A stretch of DNA of 64,000 nt. Origin: Phytoseiulus persimilis. Taxonomy: Eukaryota > Arthropoda > Arachnida > Mesostigmata > Phytoseiidae. The notes beneath the pieces were generated by a model. It made no database searches. It worked only from the letters and a program-made list of their open reading frames with translations, and was not told the DNA's origin. Positions 49,987 through 60,752 of the stretch are shown in pieces. Where the stretch lies: positions 32,360,745-32,424,744 of the forward strand of contig CM075102.1 in NCBI GenBank assembly GCA_037576195.1, written 5' to 3'. Made by a program: the position numbers and the translations under genes. The stretch's first letter is position 1. Each line of letters starts with the position of its first letter.

Positions 49987-51074
49987 TGGTCCCGCTATGT
50001 GCATATTTATGCGGAATGAATGCCTGTAAGATGGGTAATAAACGTTGTACTTGAGTGATCAGTTGAGTTTTCTATCAATAGGCCCGACGCAGAGTTTCTG
50101 ATCGAGGATATCGAAATTGCGGCATGCGATCTCAGCCAGGTGAGCTTAGAATGTCTGAAGACCGTAGTTAACGCGGAAACCTGGAAGTCCGATGACGAGA
50201 ACACGATGAGGAAAGCGGGAATCCAGAGCATGAGCGAAAACTGCATCACACGCTAGAGGCTGACTAGTTGATGACTAATCAGCTAACGTTACGCATTCGA
50301 TGCTTGTGCGGACCATTGTTGTCTCTTGGTGCTTGCGGAAAGCCCGAACGTTCGGTGTCTTCACAGTAATGACGGATGTATTATCAGGGGACTATTAATA
50401 GGACCGGGAATCTCCCAAGCAGCAGGCTTCCTCTAGACCTGTCAACGCACCAGCGCATCCATAACCCTACTCTAAGCCATATCGTGATTATATGTGGAGT
50501 GGCTGCATTCTCCACTTTGCCTTATCATCATTGCCTCCATTCAGCGATTCGACCTGCGACTCAAAAGTCATACAATGCGGTAAGATCTGAGGCTGTTGGT
50601 CGATGGGGTCTGGCCCCGACCCTTGTTCGACCCTGACTATAGCTTGAAAAATCTCTGCCAGGGAATGAAACACCCGAGAACTTTTCTCAGAGTGACGACG
50701 TGAACGGAAGATTCGGCAGATCGAGCGTCCGCCTGAGGGATCGACCCTATCGCTTTCGCTCTGACTTCCCGCTGTATACAACGTGAATGAGTCCATGTGG
50801 AGCACGTGTGCTAAAATCGTCCTGCACCGCTCGATGTCTCTCGGCTATTCGGTCGGCACCATGAAAAGCTCCTCTGGACTGCATCCTTGCCCTCCTTCCT
50901 CAGTCATACACGGGATACCACATGATGAACAATCGAGCAATCGTAGACAAGACGCCAACTGGGAACTTGTTTCTTCTCCCAAGTTTGGCATAGGACCGCG
51001 ATTATCCCCTCATCCCCGGCATCATACCCCTCTCTTCTATGCCTGAATCCATCAAAAACCTGACCGACTTACCA

Positions 51075-51080
51075 TTTATT
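51075..51080 (-). terminator. Candidate poly(A) signal for spartin
   Basis: TTTATT on the plus strand reads AATAAA on the minus strand, about 185 nt past the spartin stop codon. Confidence 0.4.
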
Positions 51081-51265
51081 CTTTGTCTCCAGTTACCACT
51101 AAGAACAACGGTGTGTACATCACATATTACATGAACTCTATGACGAAATGACTGACTCTGAAACTCTCCAAGAAGAGGATATCTGTCCATATATCGGAAG
51201 TTTCTGAACCGAAGGAGCGAACATTAAGATCACGACCACTACCAACCATACAATTTCTGGTGCAT

Positions 51266-53689
51266 TCAGTTATCTCTTCTCATTGGCTCAGCTCTTCGAC
51301 CACCTGGGGGCTCCTCGACAACTAAGTTCGATGTGTTCTTATTGACGTATTCCTCAAGAACCGCTTTGCCGGTGTTTTTCGCCGTCCTCTTCGCAATCCC
51401 TCTGACTCCCAGATTCGTGACGTTGTTTGCTGTCAAAGCAAGGTTTCCAACGCTGTACAAAGCATCTCCGACGGCTTCTCCGGCGTCCCCGCCGTATCTT
51501 GATGAAAACGCAATATGAAGGCATCGTTAGATAATTATCTTACAAGTAGTCATGCAAGGCAAACTTGATCCGAGAAGCTCAGAACCGAGCGGGACTCAGC
51601 TGTGGAAATCAAATGGCCTATCCAACTCACTTATGATGAACCAGGGTGACGGTGTTGGTTGTGATGCTTTGAGCAAGCACTTTGGCCGCATTTTCCAACC
51701 CCATGAAAACCTTGCCAAAACCAGTCAATCCGCCTCCCGCTATCAAGAGAGCGTCGTTCAGGGCCGCGTTGGTTTGTACTCCCCCGATAACCTCAGGTTG
51801 CGCTATAGTCTTCGCTAGCCTCCGACCCAACGCCATGGTCATGTCACCAACAACGCTCACCATGAACCTGTGGGAATAACTCTCGATTCTTTTTCAATAT
51901 TCTAAAAGAGTGCTGCGTCAACGAATCGGGCAGAGCGTCGATGAGAACAGCTGGACGAGGAATTCTCAACTTGGGGGACGGAGTCCCCAGTCGCAGTTAG
52001 TGCCGCGAAGGAGCTCACCCGGTCACTTTGCACGTGTAGTGCGTCGTGGTGCGGGCAACTTTAAGACCCGTTTGCACGCGGGGATCCACCATGTAAGCTC
52101 TTTGTTGAGGAGTTAGCCTTTCTCGGAGTTTCTCCGCTCCGTAGCTCAACGCACTTGAGGTCACCTGAGCACCTTTAACGAGGCCTCGACTGATCGCTTC
52201 CGATGCTGCAAAGTAGGTTGTCGTTTATTATGCTGCCGACGCACTCTCCGAGTCGTTTTTCCGGAGTTGTCGCAGGGCTGTCGCCCGCTCACCTGAGACG
52301 ATTCCATCCGATACCTTCTGTCCCAGTGTAACGTCCTCGAGATCGACTTCGATCTGAGGCTGTTCCTGGAACGCTGCATACTCTTTCAAGAGCTCGTCCA
52401 ACAAGTTTCGATAACTTTCAGGAACATCAGCGCTCAACACGATCGCGATGTTCGCGGCGTTTTCAGACTGGGTTGAAATCTCGGGAAACACGTATCTAGA
52501 GTCGGGGAGGGAGCTCTTAGCCGGAAGTCTGAACGGGACATGGAGCTACGCAGTGGTCTTGGAAATGTAACATCGCCATCTGCTTGGAGGCTGTAACCCA
52601 CGATCCCCAAAGCACGAAGGGAGAAATATACGTACGCGCCATAGCCGGTTTTGAGCACAGGTGATTTTTTCGGGACAAGTGGATACGTAAAATCACCAAC
52701 TTGGATCCAGCTGACTGTTTGCGGTGTGATTGGCTCGTAGGCTTTGCTCAAAGTGAGGATTCTCAGCTCCGTGGCATCGCATTCTACTCGAACTTCATTG
52801 CCCGCGCTGATGTGGAAGACTTGAACCCCGAATGAGATTTTGAGCAGAACCCGAGCTGACATTTGCATCACGTCCGGGACGTTTGGAGGCGGTTCGGGGA
52901 CTGACCCATCATGATTCTAGAAGTTGGAGGGGGCCGATGTCAATTCGAAATGTAGACGAGAGCAGATTCGCACCATTGAGTGGAACAGCCGCCTCTTCAG
53001 ATTCTGTGTCGTGTAAAGAATCTTACCGTGGTTGTGTCGACTGAGGTATCCGAATCTGATTCCATTGCTTCGGAATAGCTCGGGGGAAGCTCCGAATTCA
53101 GTGTGGGATACAACGCGCCGCTCGACGATCCGGCCCCAGTGGACGATTCGTGTGCGCGAGCTTCCCCCACTGCCGTGCTGTACGGCGGCGCAAACTTCGG
53201 AGGGTTCTTCTCGCTCGACAAGGCGTAAATTCGTGCGTGCGCCTATTTATGGAATCAGAGAAATGAAACGACTTCCCATGGGTTGACGAGGCGTCTACAG
53301 GATTATCCAGTTCATTTACTCACGTCACCCCGGATCATGACCATCTTTGTTTGCATATCGCGAGCACAGTCCCATTCTGTTCCTCTGCAGTGCGGAAGGT
53401 CGGTCCGAATATCGAGTCCCGCGTTAAGATATCGTAATCCTTTGTAGTACATTTCCAGCGCCTCACCCTTGAAGGTTTACGAAAAATTAACTCAGAGCCA
53501 GAGGCGAGGTTGCCATAATAAAGGTAAGCGTCTGAATTATAGCTTCCTCACCAATCGTCCTGCTTCCTCGAAACAGAGAGCTTGATCCATGAACACATAG
53601 GAGATTTCATAGGCTTCACGCAACTGGCCAAGCTCCGCGGTGTAATCTGCCGCTGGCTGACGGGTTGCCGAGTGCTCGAGAGCACTCAT
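51266..53689 (-). CDS. SPART: Spartin (MIT plus senescence domain)
   Basis: Eight exons: 53552-53689, 53324-53467, 53027-53242, 52636-52916, 52293-52495, 52019-52205, 51631-51867, 51266-51497. The total is exactly 546 codons, a 545-aa product (human about 666). An N-terminal MIT domain spans roughly residues 15-95 (MDQALCFEEAGRLGEALEMY, YYKGLRYLNAGL). A Pro/Ser linker carries PPSYSEA. The spartin middle domain includes WIQVGDFTYPLVPKKSPVLK and GYGAYVFPEI. The C-terminal senescence domain reads ISRGLVKGAQVTSSALSYGA, EKLRERLTP, GGLTGFGKVFMGLENAAKVL and HHKYGGDAGEAVGDALYSVG. Human spartin binds ESCRT-III and E3 ligases through such regions and works at lipid droplets, endosomes and mitochondria. 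The start ATG (MSALEHSATRQPA) follows a CAG acceptor-like site, so a noncoding 5' exon is possible. Confidence 0.95.
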
Positions 53690-54428
53690 TTCGGAAGCTG
53701 TAACGGATTAATCACAAAAAGGTGAATGATATCGGAGGGATCTGCAGTACGTTTTCCTTTGACAGGAGCTATCATATCCATCAAGATGAAGATGTGCTCG
53801 CTAGCCTTTCTCTAGCTGCGGTGTCTGAGTGTCGGGCTCTTCACCATGACGCCACAATATTCAGAGAGCTCTCGATCCAGAATGTTCACCCGAGACAAAC
53901 ATTGCATCATTGACTCGGTTCCGTTCGGCAAGGTTGTTTTTTAAGAAAACTGAGCTCCTGCATCCGTCAGCGGTAGAGTTCGACAGTTCGGAGCCGTCAT
54001 CGAGCACAAATCCAAATTTGAACCCACCTGGCGAGAGGGAGCGACTCTCAATTAATTGTCAGCCGGGAGCTGATTAAAAAAATGAACTTGGTCACACGCA
54101 AATGTTCTTGCACCAGTGAGTCATATTCCGGCAGCACTTTCTGTTCCTCAGCTGACGAGCAAAGGACCCAGCAGCCATCCCAGTCAGGAACGAAATCTCT
54201 CCCTCGTGTCGGTATCCGGCGACGCTTGGCCATCAACACCAAAAGTGAAGCCAGCTGATTTGGAGAGCTTTTCAGGCCTCCGCCGAATCTCATGAAGTCG
54301 CGGGTGAACCTGCTCCGCTTAGGTTCCTGGGTTGCCCGATCCCCATATTCTCGCTGGTGGGAGGCGGAGTCGTCCGGATGTCTCGCGTTAAAAGCCAATA
54401 AGTGTTTTCAACTGTGTTGAGTGCGAAT
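53690..54428. promoter_or_regulatory. Shared upstream region of spartin and UBOX5
   Basis: The two start codons face away from each other across about 740 nt, so a bidirectional promoter is likely. A minus-strand 116-codon frame (54048-54398) fills part of it; it could be a 5' exon of spartin or chance. No TATA box stands out, which fits housekeeping genes. Confidence 0.4.
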
Positions 54429-55649
54429 ATGAAACCAACGAATTTGTTGAAGTTCTCCCTGGGAACAACAGCGCATTGTGATAAGGTCTGTGTCGATAAC
54501 CATGGACCGGAGAATCTGATCTCTGAAGATGTTACAAGCCGTCAAAATGGGATGCTCTTGGAACACTTCATACGCCCGCCAGTGGACGTTGATTTTCATC
54601 TCCCGTGTGCTTGTGATTTAGCCTACATAAGACTCAAGCTCGCGAAAGCGTCACGCGCTGTACAGCGTCTCCAGATATGGACCCAATTCCCAGGTGACTC
54701 GAACTGGTCGAGAGTCACCACCGAGTTCAACTTGGAGCCCGTGCTAATGTTGCAGTGTGGCACTGTGCTTCCACGGCACTTGACGCCTGACCAACCTCAG
54801 GAATGCCACAGGACTGTTCGATCCATTCGGGGAGTAACCAAACTTCGAATAACCATACTCGGCATGAAGGACTGCGTTGCCGTCTGCCTGATGGGGTGCG
54901 AAGCCATCGGATTGCCTTCTTCTCGAGTCGCGAGAGATCATCCCATTTTCAACAAACTCAAATCATCTTGCGACCGAGCACCATCTCAGGTTCGGCAACC
55001 GCTGGCCAGTCCCAGACTTCAGAACGGCAACCCTGTCAAACGCAGACGCATCGAAGATGCCACTGAGATACCTGAGGAGTTCCTGGACCCCATAACCTTC
55101 TGCCTAATGACTATTCCGGTGGCCCTGCCGAGCGGCAATGCCGTGGATCAGTCCACGTTGGATAAACATGTCGCTAATGAAAATCGATGGGGAAGACCTG
55201 CAAGCGACCCGTTCACCGGGGTCGCACTCACATCAACGCCGATTGTGATAACGGAACTCAAAAGTAGAATCGACCATTTTCTCTCTGCTACCGGGAGCAG
55301 CTCGGGTGTTCGGTTAGCTGATGGTCGAAACGTCTCTAGGTCGGATGTTTCTCGTCTGGTTTCTCAAGCGGCTCCCGTTAGCTTCCGGGAACCCGATGGA
55401 TCTCGCTCTTCAACGAATGTGGAAAACTCGTTTGCTGAGGCTTTATTTTCTGCTCGACGAATCTTGAAAGGAGAATCCGGCGGAAGAGACAATAAGAAAT
55501 GTCCTGTCTGCAACTGCCCCGAGGTTACCTACAAACGACTCTGTGGTCACTACCTCTGTCGAGCGTGCGTTTCCGAGCATGCGGAGTCGAAATGTTCAAC
55601 TTGTGGAAAGCAATCAACTCGGAGTAGCATTATCAAAGTCCACGCATAG
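54429..55649 (+). CDS. UBOX5: U-box/RING E3 ubiquitin ligase UBOX5 (RNF37)
   Basis: A single-exon 406-aa protein starting at the ATG of MKPTNLLKF; the frame is open a little further upstream but without an ATG. The N-terminal half is the UBOX5-specific domain (RPPVDVDFHLPCACDLAYIR, KLRITILGMKDCVAV). The U-box lies at about residues 222-280 (EIPEEFLDPITFCLMTIPVA, DKHVANENRWGRPASDPFTG). The C-terminus is a small RING with CPVC-x2-C, CGHYLCRAC and CSTCGK. The family are nuclear E2-E3 ligases partnering UBE2 enzymes and the AAA protein VCP. It is shorter than the human 541 aa, mainly in the linker. A basic KRRRIED before the U-box could be a nuclear signal. The lack of introns stands out against its intron-rich neighbours. 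Confidence 0.95.
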   Translation: MKPTNLLKFSLGTTAHCDKVCVDNHGPENLISEDVTSRQNGMLLEHFIRPPVDVDFHLPCACDLAYIRLKLAKASRAVQRLQIWTQFPGDSNWSRVTTEFNLEPVLMLQCGTVLPRHLTPDQPQECHRTVRSIRGVTKLRITILGMKDCVAVCLMGCEAIGLPSSRVARDHPIFNKLKSSCDRAPSQVRQPLASPRLQNGNPVKRRRIEDATEIPEEFLDPITFCLMTIPVALPSGNAVDQSTLDKHVANENRWGRPASDPFTGVALTSTPIVITELKSRIDHFLSATGSSSGVRLADGRNVSRSDVSRLVSQAAPVSFREPDGSRSSTNVENSFAEALFSARRILKGESGGRDNKKCPVCNCPEVTYKRLCGHYLCRACVSEHAESKCSTCGKQSTRSSIIKVHA

Positions 55650-55713
55650 AAAGACGGTCTAGGATTCTGTAGAGAGAATTTGTACATGGAAAAGTTTTGT
55701 ACTCGTGTCGCTG

Positions 55714-55719
55714 AATAAA
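55714..55719 (+). terminator. Poly(A) signal AATAAA for UBOX5
   Basis: A canonical AATAAA lies 65 nt after the UBOX5 stop codon. Confidence 0.65.
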
Positions 55720-56600
55720 CTCGATGGTAGAGAGTTCCAGGTTAAGAGTCCCACAACGGTCCGACTCGTATTTTTCTGGGAATGCTCCGTATCGCTCTCC
55801 TTTGATAATTTCCCGGACTTGTCGTATAGTAACGTTGTATTATATAATTGCCGCGACTGCCGTCGGGAATTTCACGAATTCCGTTCAGGTTCAAAGGGGT
55901 CGCGATGGATTTCTTCGATGCGTCAGTTCCGGTCGAGATAGAATACGTCGGAATGGATGGCCCGCACGGAAACATCTTGATTTTCATTTGGATGCAACTT
56001 ATCGCGATCAGACACGCAAGCAGAGGTCAGAAAACTTTGGTACCCCGAATGGGTATAGCCATTCATCATGCTGGGGCCCTGAGTACGCTCCAACAGGAGC
56101 GATGGTAGCGACAAGAGAATCTGGAACTGGTTGGAGGCTGTGAGCCGTTTGACATCGAACTCTAATCGAAACTCAGTGAGTAAGGTAGAAAACTCAGCGA
56201 TCATGTGAGCGAAAATTTCTCACTGTGGATTGAAAGCTATCAGTAAGGGTCTGCGGCTGAATTTAGCGGAGCTCACGGACGGAGAAACGCTTCCACGCTG
56301 TTCCATAATTTGAGATCGAGACATCTGGAATGAGGGCTTCGAGGCAAGCATGAGAAACCCCGAACCAAGCAGACACTTCTATCTATTCTGTGCATTTATT
56401 CATGGCGATGAGTGCTTGTGTGCCCCAATGATGAATCCGATGAGGTCCGTAAATATAATGGGAAGCGTTGGGATGAGTTTCTCATATGAAGATGATCCGA
56501 CAAAGCTACGTAGGAAGGAAACGACGGCGTAGACCTTCTTTTTCACTTCAATTGGACCGCCATCAGGGGAGGAGTCAGGGGTTATCGGCCACGGAGCCGT
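55720..56600. other. Intergenic, no gene recognised
   Basis: Short overlapping frames occur on both strands with no family resemblance. The right end serves as the cuticle gene's promoter. Confidence 0.5.
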
Positions 56601-56608
56601 AGTTGACG

Positions 56609-56617
56609 TATATAAAG
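56609..56617 (+). promoter_or_regulatory. TATA box of the cuticle protein gene
   Basis: TATATAAAG lies 35-43 nt before the ATG. At the usual 25-30 nt spacing, transcription would start near 56640, leaving a very short 5' leader. TATA promoters are common for strongly induced cuticle genes. Confidence 0.6.
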
Positions 56618-56651
56618 AAGTTGTCGGTTTGATGTCGCGCAGAACGGAACG

Positions 56652-58863
56652 ATGCGGATATTCGTGCCATTGATTTTATGTGTCTTCGCTCTTACGGAGG
56701 TGAACACTTCGAAGAACGGTGAGAATCCGCTCCGAACCTGTGTCTGACGCGCTATACTTCCAGTGGTCTCCATTCTCAGGGAGCGAGCCCCCGTTGGCTG
56801 ATCTCGAGATGGTCCTGCGTGCCCAAGGAACCAAACGCCTTATTGTTGCAGAACAAAATGCGGAGAAGTCACAGAACCTCCAAACTTCACACCAAAAGAG
56901 GGAAGCAGAGTCGAGTCGCAAGGATTCTCATGAGGCGAAACCGTCTACAACACTGCTCCAAACGGTGGCTTTCACCGAACCGGGGAAACCTGCGGCACAT
57001 CACGTCGGACAGAAAGACAGCCTAACTGAGAAGAAACCGGAACTGGTACCTTTGTCCTACGAATTTTCCTATGGTACGCCCTCACATTCGCATGTCCAGA
57101 ATCAACATCCGAGCGGGATCATAGAAGGACGATACGTTATTCATGGTACGTCACTGGACCAGCGTAATCTCTGTCTCTCGCGTGACGAGCCCGTTCTTGG
57201 AAACAATCGCTACTCTCTGGTTTGTAGATTATTTCTAATTCGATGTCCAACCAAACATTACAGCTCCAAACGGTCAACACAGAACAGTGGATTACGTAGC
57301 TGACGAAGGAGGTTTCCGCGCCGGTGTCGCGACCAATGAACCGGGAACAAAGAGTGCTTCCGGTGGCGGGTCTACATTCGTTTCGACAGCTTCCGAGTTT
57401 TCTACAAATCATGTTGAGCATCAACAACTGGCACCTTTGAGGATAATCGACATTCAGCCGTTCCCTGCTCCATTAGTGCGTTATGAGGTCCTACCGGGCC
57501 ATCCTGCGCCTGCGCCTGTGCAACTCCTACATCCCTCGAACAACATTGAGCAGCTGCCTCTTCAGACTTTACCTCCCCAGCCACCAGCGAGACAACTAAT
57601 CCATTCGCATGTGTTCAGCCAACAGCCTCCGGTTGATCCTCAACAATTCTTGGTGAACCCTGAACAGGTTCCTCTTCTCTCGCCGCCAGACTTTCATGTC
57701 ATAGAGCAGTCTGACGTGACCGGGAACGGCTCTCCGCCGAACCGAATTTCCCTCCCTAACTCGCTCGTTGCCTCGACTCATGCAAACAGTGTCGGGCGTT
57801 TTTCCAACCTGCAAGAATTCAGCCGAGCACCTCCGATCGTTACTCATACTCCTCAGCTCCTTCAGAGACCACCTCCACTTCAGGCACCAGGTTTGTTTAC
57901 GGCACAACCAACGATCCAAGTTGCGCCACCTCCGGCAGTTCAACCTCCTCCGATCGCCCTCGAAGCGCCATCACCGCAAGTCCATTCCGCACCGCCGCAA
58001 ACTCATCACGCCACGCTACATCAGAACTCCCCCAGAGCCCCACCGGAAGTCTACATCGAGAATGCGAGGCCCCAAGCGGACATAGAACACATAACATCAT
58101 CCAGGCCCAGACACCCTGTTGCCAATCCTCCACCGGGAGAGACTTTGAGGCCCGCTAGAATTCAACGGCCCCGACCAGACGTGTTGCAGTCTGCGAAATC
58201 TCTGAGAATGCCGACAATCCAGCCAACTAATGACGCGCAGGTCTTCGAAGTCAAAACCAAAGTTATCGACCATGGTGAGGTTCCGTTCAACAATGACCCA
58301 CGTCAGCTCACGCGTGATTTGCCCTTCAACGGCCCGATACTGGCTGCCATCAAAGTAGCTGATTTCAGTAAGCCCCGGGAACGAGTAAGGAACCCAAAAG
58401 CAATTTTCAAAAACCTTCCACCACCTCCACGACGTCCACCGCCTTCAGCTTTCAAACAATCGCAGCCACTCATATTCCTTGCGGTTCCACCGTCGTCCCA
58501 AGTACCCAAACCTCAGCCTCGGCCCAAGATTCCGGATATTTCGAAACTTTTCGATGCCATGCCTGGGCCCACCGTTCACGACGTTGGTGAGTATCCGTTG
58601 AGTCTCGCTCGGCGAGATTTAATTTTCGTCCTCGCTTCGCGAAAGACCATGGGGGGGGGGGGTCAACCTCTGAGTGATTCCTGATGTTTGTTGCAGCCAT
58701 GCATGAGTTCTTCAATAACATCAAGGAGCATCACCAGAACGAAGTCCAGTTCGTGAAGAAGCACGAGCATGAGTTCCAGGCTCTAGCTTCGAGAGTCGTG
58801 CCGTTTCTTCTGAAGAAGCGGATGAGTGCAGCTCCTCATGTGCACCCTCACCGTTCCCTGTGA
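56652..58863 (+). CDS. Secreted RR-type cuticle protein with long Pro/Gln-rich tail
   Basis: Four exons: 56652-56718, 56780-57145, 57264-58586, 58697-58863; 640 aa. The first exon is a signal peptide (MRIFVPLILCVFALTEVNTS) ending one base into the next codon, as usual for cuticle genes. The chitin-binding RR core lies at roughly residues 118-170: PLSYEFSYGTPSHSH, HPSGIIEGRYVI, then after an intron APNGQHRTVDYVADEGGFRA. It fits the G-x8-G-x6-Y-x-A-x-E-x-G consensus, with Phe in place of the final Tyr. The next roughly 400 residues are low-complexity Pro/Gln/His-rich (for example PPLQAPGLFTAQPTIQVAPP). The last exon adds a compact charged end (FFNNIKEHHQNEVQFVKKHE, FLLKKRM). Typical RR proteins are 100-250 aa, so this is large. 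It is likely a structural or disordered cuticle component. Confidence 0.92.
58651..58662. repeat. G12 homopolymer in a cuticle-gene intron
   Basis: A run of 12 G lies in the last intron of the cuticle gene, about 35 nt before the acceptor, on the transcribed sense strand. Confidence 0.85.
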
Positions 58864-58976
58864 TCGAATGTAGTATATCTTGAAGTATGTCGAAGCCAAA
58901 CCGAACCTTCATCGTTATTTATCGCGTCTCTGGATAGATGCTCTGCGAATTCAAACCATGGCTTGTTGATTCCCAC

Positions 58977-58982
58977 AATAAA
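58977..58982 (+). terminator. Poly(A) signal AATAAA for the cuticle gene
   Basis: AATAAA lies 114 nt beyond the stop codon. Confidence 0.6.
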
Positions 58983-59184
58983 CCACTGATGTTGACCATC
59001 GAGAAAGTTTTGTGAGTTGTGGTTCCTGTTACGGTAAACTTGTGGTTTCATCTCATCAAGCCTGTCGCAGAGATGTGAGCCCCGGAAGTTGGAGCATATG
59101 CGATTTTTAGTGGAATTGCGCTGTAACGTATGCCGAGGACGGAAGCCTCAGGATGCACGCGGGAATATTATGGAGTCCGCTACT

Positions 59185-59690
59185 ATATCAAGCTCGATTA
59201 TATCAACCTCAATTGAATCGTTTCTCGATTTGATCCATTCTAGACTGTTACAGCCTCAATCATATCAACCTGAAGCTCAACCTCAATGATATCGAATAGG
59301 CACTGATTGCAAAATCTCATTCAAGAGAAGATCGAACTCGCGGAATGACTTGATAGAATATTTGGGGGATTGCTCGCAAGGTTGTCGACTTAATCTCGAC
59401 ACGATTATGGAACTTCCTCGAAGCCAACTTGAAAGCTCTCGCTCGAAGATCTCGCGAGCGAATTGCGTCAACAAAGCAAAATCATATCCAAAGATCCTGG
59501 ACACCTTCTAAAACTATCTCTTCTCAAGAATATTTCTGGAACGATCCGACGAACTTTCGATTCAGGGAACGGCCTCGAAACTCAACTGCGACGTACCGTG
59601 TCTTGAAACCTCGATTCTATCGACCTCGAATATCTCGAAGGCTCAAGTATAATATATCAACGAGTCCTGACATCCCTCATTGATATAACT
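59185..59690. repeat. Degenerate short repeats (TATCAACCTCAAT-like)
   Basis: Variants of TATCAACCTCAAT recur at about 59187, 59203, 59257 and 59275, then looser CCTCGA-ATATCTCGAA forms to 59660. The units vary in spacing and orientation, so it is not a clean tandem array. Nearby frames are shadows of the repeat. Confidence 0.45.
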
Positions 59691-60076
59691 GAGGTTTTAA
59701 TGCTCCAATGAACGAGTAGTTTGGACTCATACTTAAAATCGAAAAGAATTTTGTGTGATACAAGACCATCACAGAACTCGAAGGTACTCTGGAAGCCCTA
59801 ATGGACTTCGGCATTATACTGGTCGTCTCCTCACTCAGAATTCGTGACAAGGTTCAGTGGCCACGACGTCTCCTCTCTAGCGTTAGGAAGGTCACTGATC
59901 CAGACGCTGGTTTCTCCCCAGTCCGAATCCTCGGACATAGGTCTGCAAGTGTCTGGGATTTTCGGAGTGATTGGGGATTATCGCGGCGCAATGAGAGAAT
60001 GACAGCGACAGGCAGACTGCCGCACAGATATTGATGAAAGCTCAATGAAAATCAGCTGAGAAGCTCCACTTGCAGT

Positions 60077-60195
60077 ACAAGAATGCACCCACACCCGTGA
60101 GAGACCTTTCACTTGCGATGAATGCAGAACAAACTTCAGCATCTTCGGTCATCTTGAGAATCACAACTGAAGTCACACTGGTGAGAAACTGCATC
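60077..60195 (+). pseudogene. C2H2 zinc-finger fossil
   Basis: One frame reads HTRERPFTCDECRTNFSIFG-HLENHN, a stop, then SHTGEKLH. This is a near-canonical C2H2 finger (C-x2-C-x12-H-x4-H-like spacing) flanked by two TGEKP-type linkers. A TGA falls inside the finger, and no open frame extends more than a few fingers either side. It is best read as a remnant of a C2H2 zinc-finger gene. A possible weaker finger (CKSD, then CRSDSFDARIHSR) follows near 60250-60330. Confidence 0.6.
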
Positions 60196-60752
60196 GAGGA
60201 AGAAAAACTTGGAACGAGGTGAATGAAAATATTATTTTTATCTCGTTAAATACTCCAGTGTGTAAGTCAGACTGAATGAAGTGCCGCAGTGATTCATTCG
60301 ACGCGCGTATTCATTCGCGAGTTTCCATGTGGTCCAAAGTTTTCAGCAGATTCAACGGTTTCCTCACTTCCGGTCAATAAATTGGAGAGAACTCAAGAGA
60401 TCGCCAAGGCCTCCGATGTCAAAAGAAGGGCTGCGGCATCGTGAAAAAAAACAGGGAAATCTTTAACACTGATATATCTCACGAAGGCGCTTTCTATTCA
60501 GCAACTCGCAAGATGAGCGACTGCTGTCCTCACTTTCTCCAAGCCTCCCGAAAAATTCACCGGAGAGTGCCTGTGATACAGTGCCTCAATCTTCGTCCAG
60601 CCGAAGTTTCCGAGCCGAGTTGTGCTGCCAGCAAAAGCGGCGTCAACGACACGAGGACACATCTCGCCATGAGCAGTGAGTTGTCGCAGACATTTTTGGA
60701 GAGATGAGGAACGTGGAATCCATTTTCCCGATCATTTTCATATCGATTGCTT

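Larger units (their letters stand above)
48741..51265. other. Intergenic, one exon-like segment
   Basis: No recognisable gene. The minus-strand frame 49271-49687 is open for 138 codons and a plus frame overlaps it, but neither matches a family. The plus segment 50082-50139 has an acceptor (TATCAATAG), a strong donor (CAG/GTGAGC) and reads PDAEFLIEDIEIAACDLSQ; alone it is not enough for a gene call. Confidence 0.4.

Noticed and set aside
57596-57943. 115-codon minus frame
   Set aside because: It is antisense to the Pro/Gln-rich tail of the cuticle protein, where biased codons keep the reverse strand open.
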